Positions 63,377 through 64,000 of a stretch of 64,000 nt of DNA are shown here, in pieces. The stretch comes from Klebsiella ornithinolytica NBRC 105727 = ATCC 31898 (GTDB lineage Bacteria; Pseudomonadota; Gammaproteobacteria; Enterobacterales; Enterobacteriaceae): contig NZ_BCYR01000006.1 of assembly GCF_001598295.1 (NCBI RefSeq), positions 186,001 through 250,000 of the forward strand, in the 5' to 3' direction. Numbering within the stretch: position 1 is the stretch's first letter; every line of letters starts with the position of its first letter. The notes beneath the pieces are model-generated. The model had not been told where the DNA came from and did not search any database. It saw only the letters and a program-made list of their open reading frames with translations. The translations under genes and the position numbers were made by a program.

Positions 63377-64000
63377 CTAGCATTCGGCAGGCGGTAACCC
63401 GCTGAACTCCACGCACATCTCATACTGCTTCAGCGCCAGGGTCGCATACCCTGCCGCGCTAAACAGCGGCGTAAATGATTCGGGAATGATCACCGAAGTA
63501 CTCAGGCCGGGGAACTGGCGGGCCAGCGCCCTCAGCATCTCATGCGCCAGCCCGCGGCCGCGAACGGAGGGCTCAACCCACAAAAACTGTAGCTGCGGCG
63601 TGGAGGTTAAGGTTGCCAGCACGGCAAAAGCCTGCTGGTTCAGAGTGAGCGCCCGGCATGGCAGCGTGGCGAAGGTCAACGGATCCATCAGCCACGGCAG
63701 ACGACCGTTGATCTCCGCTCCGGCTCTGCGCAACAGAGGGAGCACATCCCCCTCTTCCAGCGCCGCCGCGGTATCCTCTGCCCGGGTACTGACAAATCCG
63801 CACAGCCCATGATGTACAACAAAGCCTAAAGACTGGTACAGCGCCACCGCCGCATAGTTTTCGCGGATCACCTCCAGCCACATTCGCCGCACGCCCTGCT
63901 CCCGCAGCGAGGCCATGAGCGGCGTCATCAGCCGACGGCCCATGCCTTTGCCGCGCCAGGCCGGACGCACCGCAAAAGCCGCCAGTCTCGCCTCATCGCC
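63377..64000 (-). CDS. Tandem GNAT acetyltransferase, 5' end beyond the window
   Basis: The frame stays open to the right edge (208 codons visible), so the N-terminus is missing. The visible part starts GDEARLAAFAVRPAWRGKGM. It has two GNAT-like halves: RPAWRGKGMGRRLMTPL with ENYAAVALYQSLGF in the first, and VEPSVRGRGLAHEMLRAL in the second. The first half holds a full acetyl-CoA loop (R-G-K-G-M-G); the second has a similar loop and ends with an altered C-terminus. Substrate unknown. Convergent with opgB. Confidence 0.85.
   Translation of the reverse strand, partial: GDEARLAAFAVRPAWRGKGMGRRLMTPLMASLREQGVRRMWLEVIRENYAAVALYQSLGFVVHHGLCGFVSTRAEDTAAALEEGDVLPLLRRAGAEINGRLPWLMDPLTFATLPCRALTLNQQAFAVLATLTSTPQLQFLWVEPSVRGRGLAHEMLRALARQFPGLSTSVIIPESFTPLFSAAGYATLALKQYEMCVEFSGLPPAEC

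Overview
The window is a stretch of enterobacterial chromosome, most likely from the Klebsiella/Raoultella/Enterobacter group. The gene order follows the region around 0 min of the E. coli map, running ileS-ribF-rpsT-nhaR-nhaA-dnaJ-dnaK-satP ... talB-yaaJ-yaaA-thrCBA-thrL-lasT-arcA-creA-rob-gpmB-yjjX-trpR-slt-ettA-nadR-radA-serB-ytjB-lplA-deoDBAC-yjjV-yjjU-ytjA-osmY-prfC-yjjG-rimI-holD-rsmC-tRNA-Leu x3-yjjZ-fhuF-bglJ-yjjQ-yjjP-yjjB-dnaT-dnaC-yjjA-opgB. Proteins look close to E. coli in length and motif. Inserted pobA/pobR genes, Klebsiella-like REP sequences and the absence of creBCD argue against E. coli itself. The genus is an inference.

Layout. 1-8.4 kb: translation, ion homeostasis and chaperone genes, mostly on the minus strand, with dnaK driven by two recognisable heat-shock promoters. 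8.8-15.4 kb: acetate/succinate uptake (satP), an uncharacterised MHS-type transporter, mog, talB, an AGCS symporter, yaaA and a small His-rich secreted protein (yaaX). 15.5-20.4 kb: the thr operon with its leader peptide and attenuator. 20.6-35.5 kb: arcA with a long leader and the antisense small gene yjjY, then creA, rob, gpmB, yjjX, trpR with its operator, slt, ettA, nadR/radA/serB, ytjB and lplA. 35.5-40.4 kb: the deoCABD nucleoside catabolism operon, with REP-type palindromes in several gaps and a well preserved DeoR/CRP control region. 40.4-48.3 kb: yjjV, yjjU, ytjA, osmY, prfC and the holD-rimI-yjjG group, then rsmC. 48.4-48.8 kb: three tandem tRNA-Leu(CAG) genes.

48.8-57.2 kb is the most variable part. 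Between conserved genes (yjjZ, fhuF, bglJ, yjjQ, yjjP) lie a GGDEF diguanylate cyclase, a lone PTS EIIC permease next to a YbaK-type deacylase, and a 4-hydroxybenzoate hydroxylase with its AraC-type regulator (pobA-pobR). 57.5-64 kb returns to conserved genes: the YjjPB succinate exporter, the dnaTC primosome genes, yjjA, opgB and a GNAT acetyltransferase running off the window end.

I found no prophage, insertion sequence, CRISPR array or clear novel multi-gene system. The points most worth a second look are an extra base in the first tRNA-Leu copy, a tandem LacI-type operator beside the orphan EIIC, the missing creBCD genes, the antisense yjjY/arcA leader with an FNR-like site, and a nested palindrome in the deoC-deoA gap.
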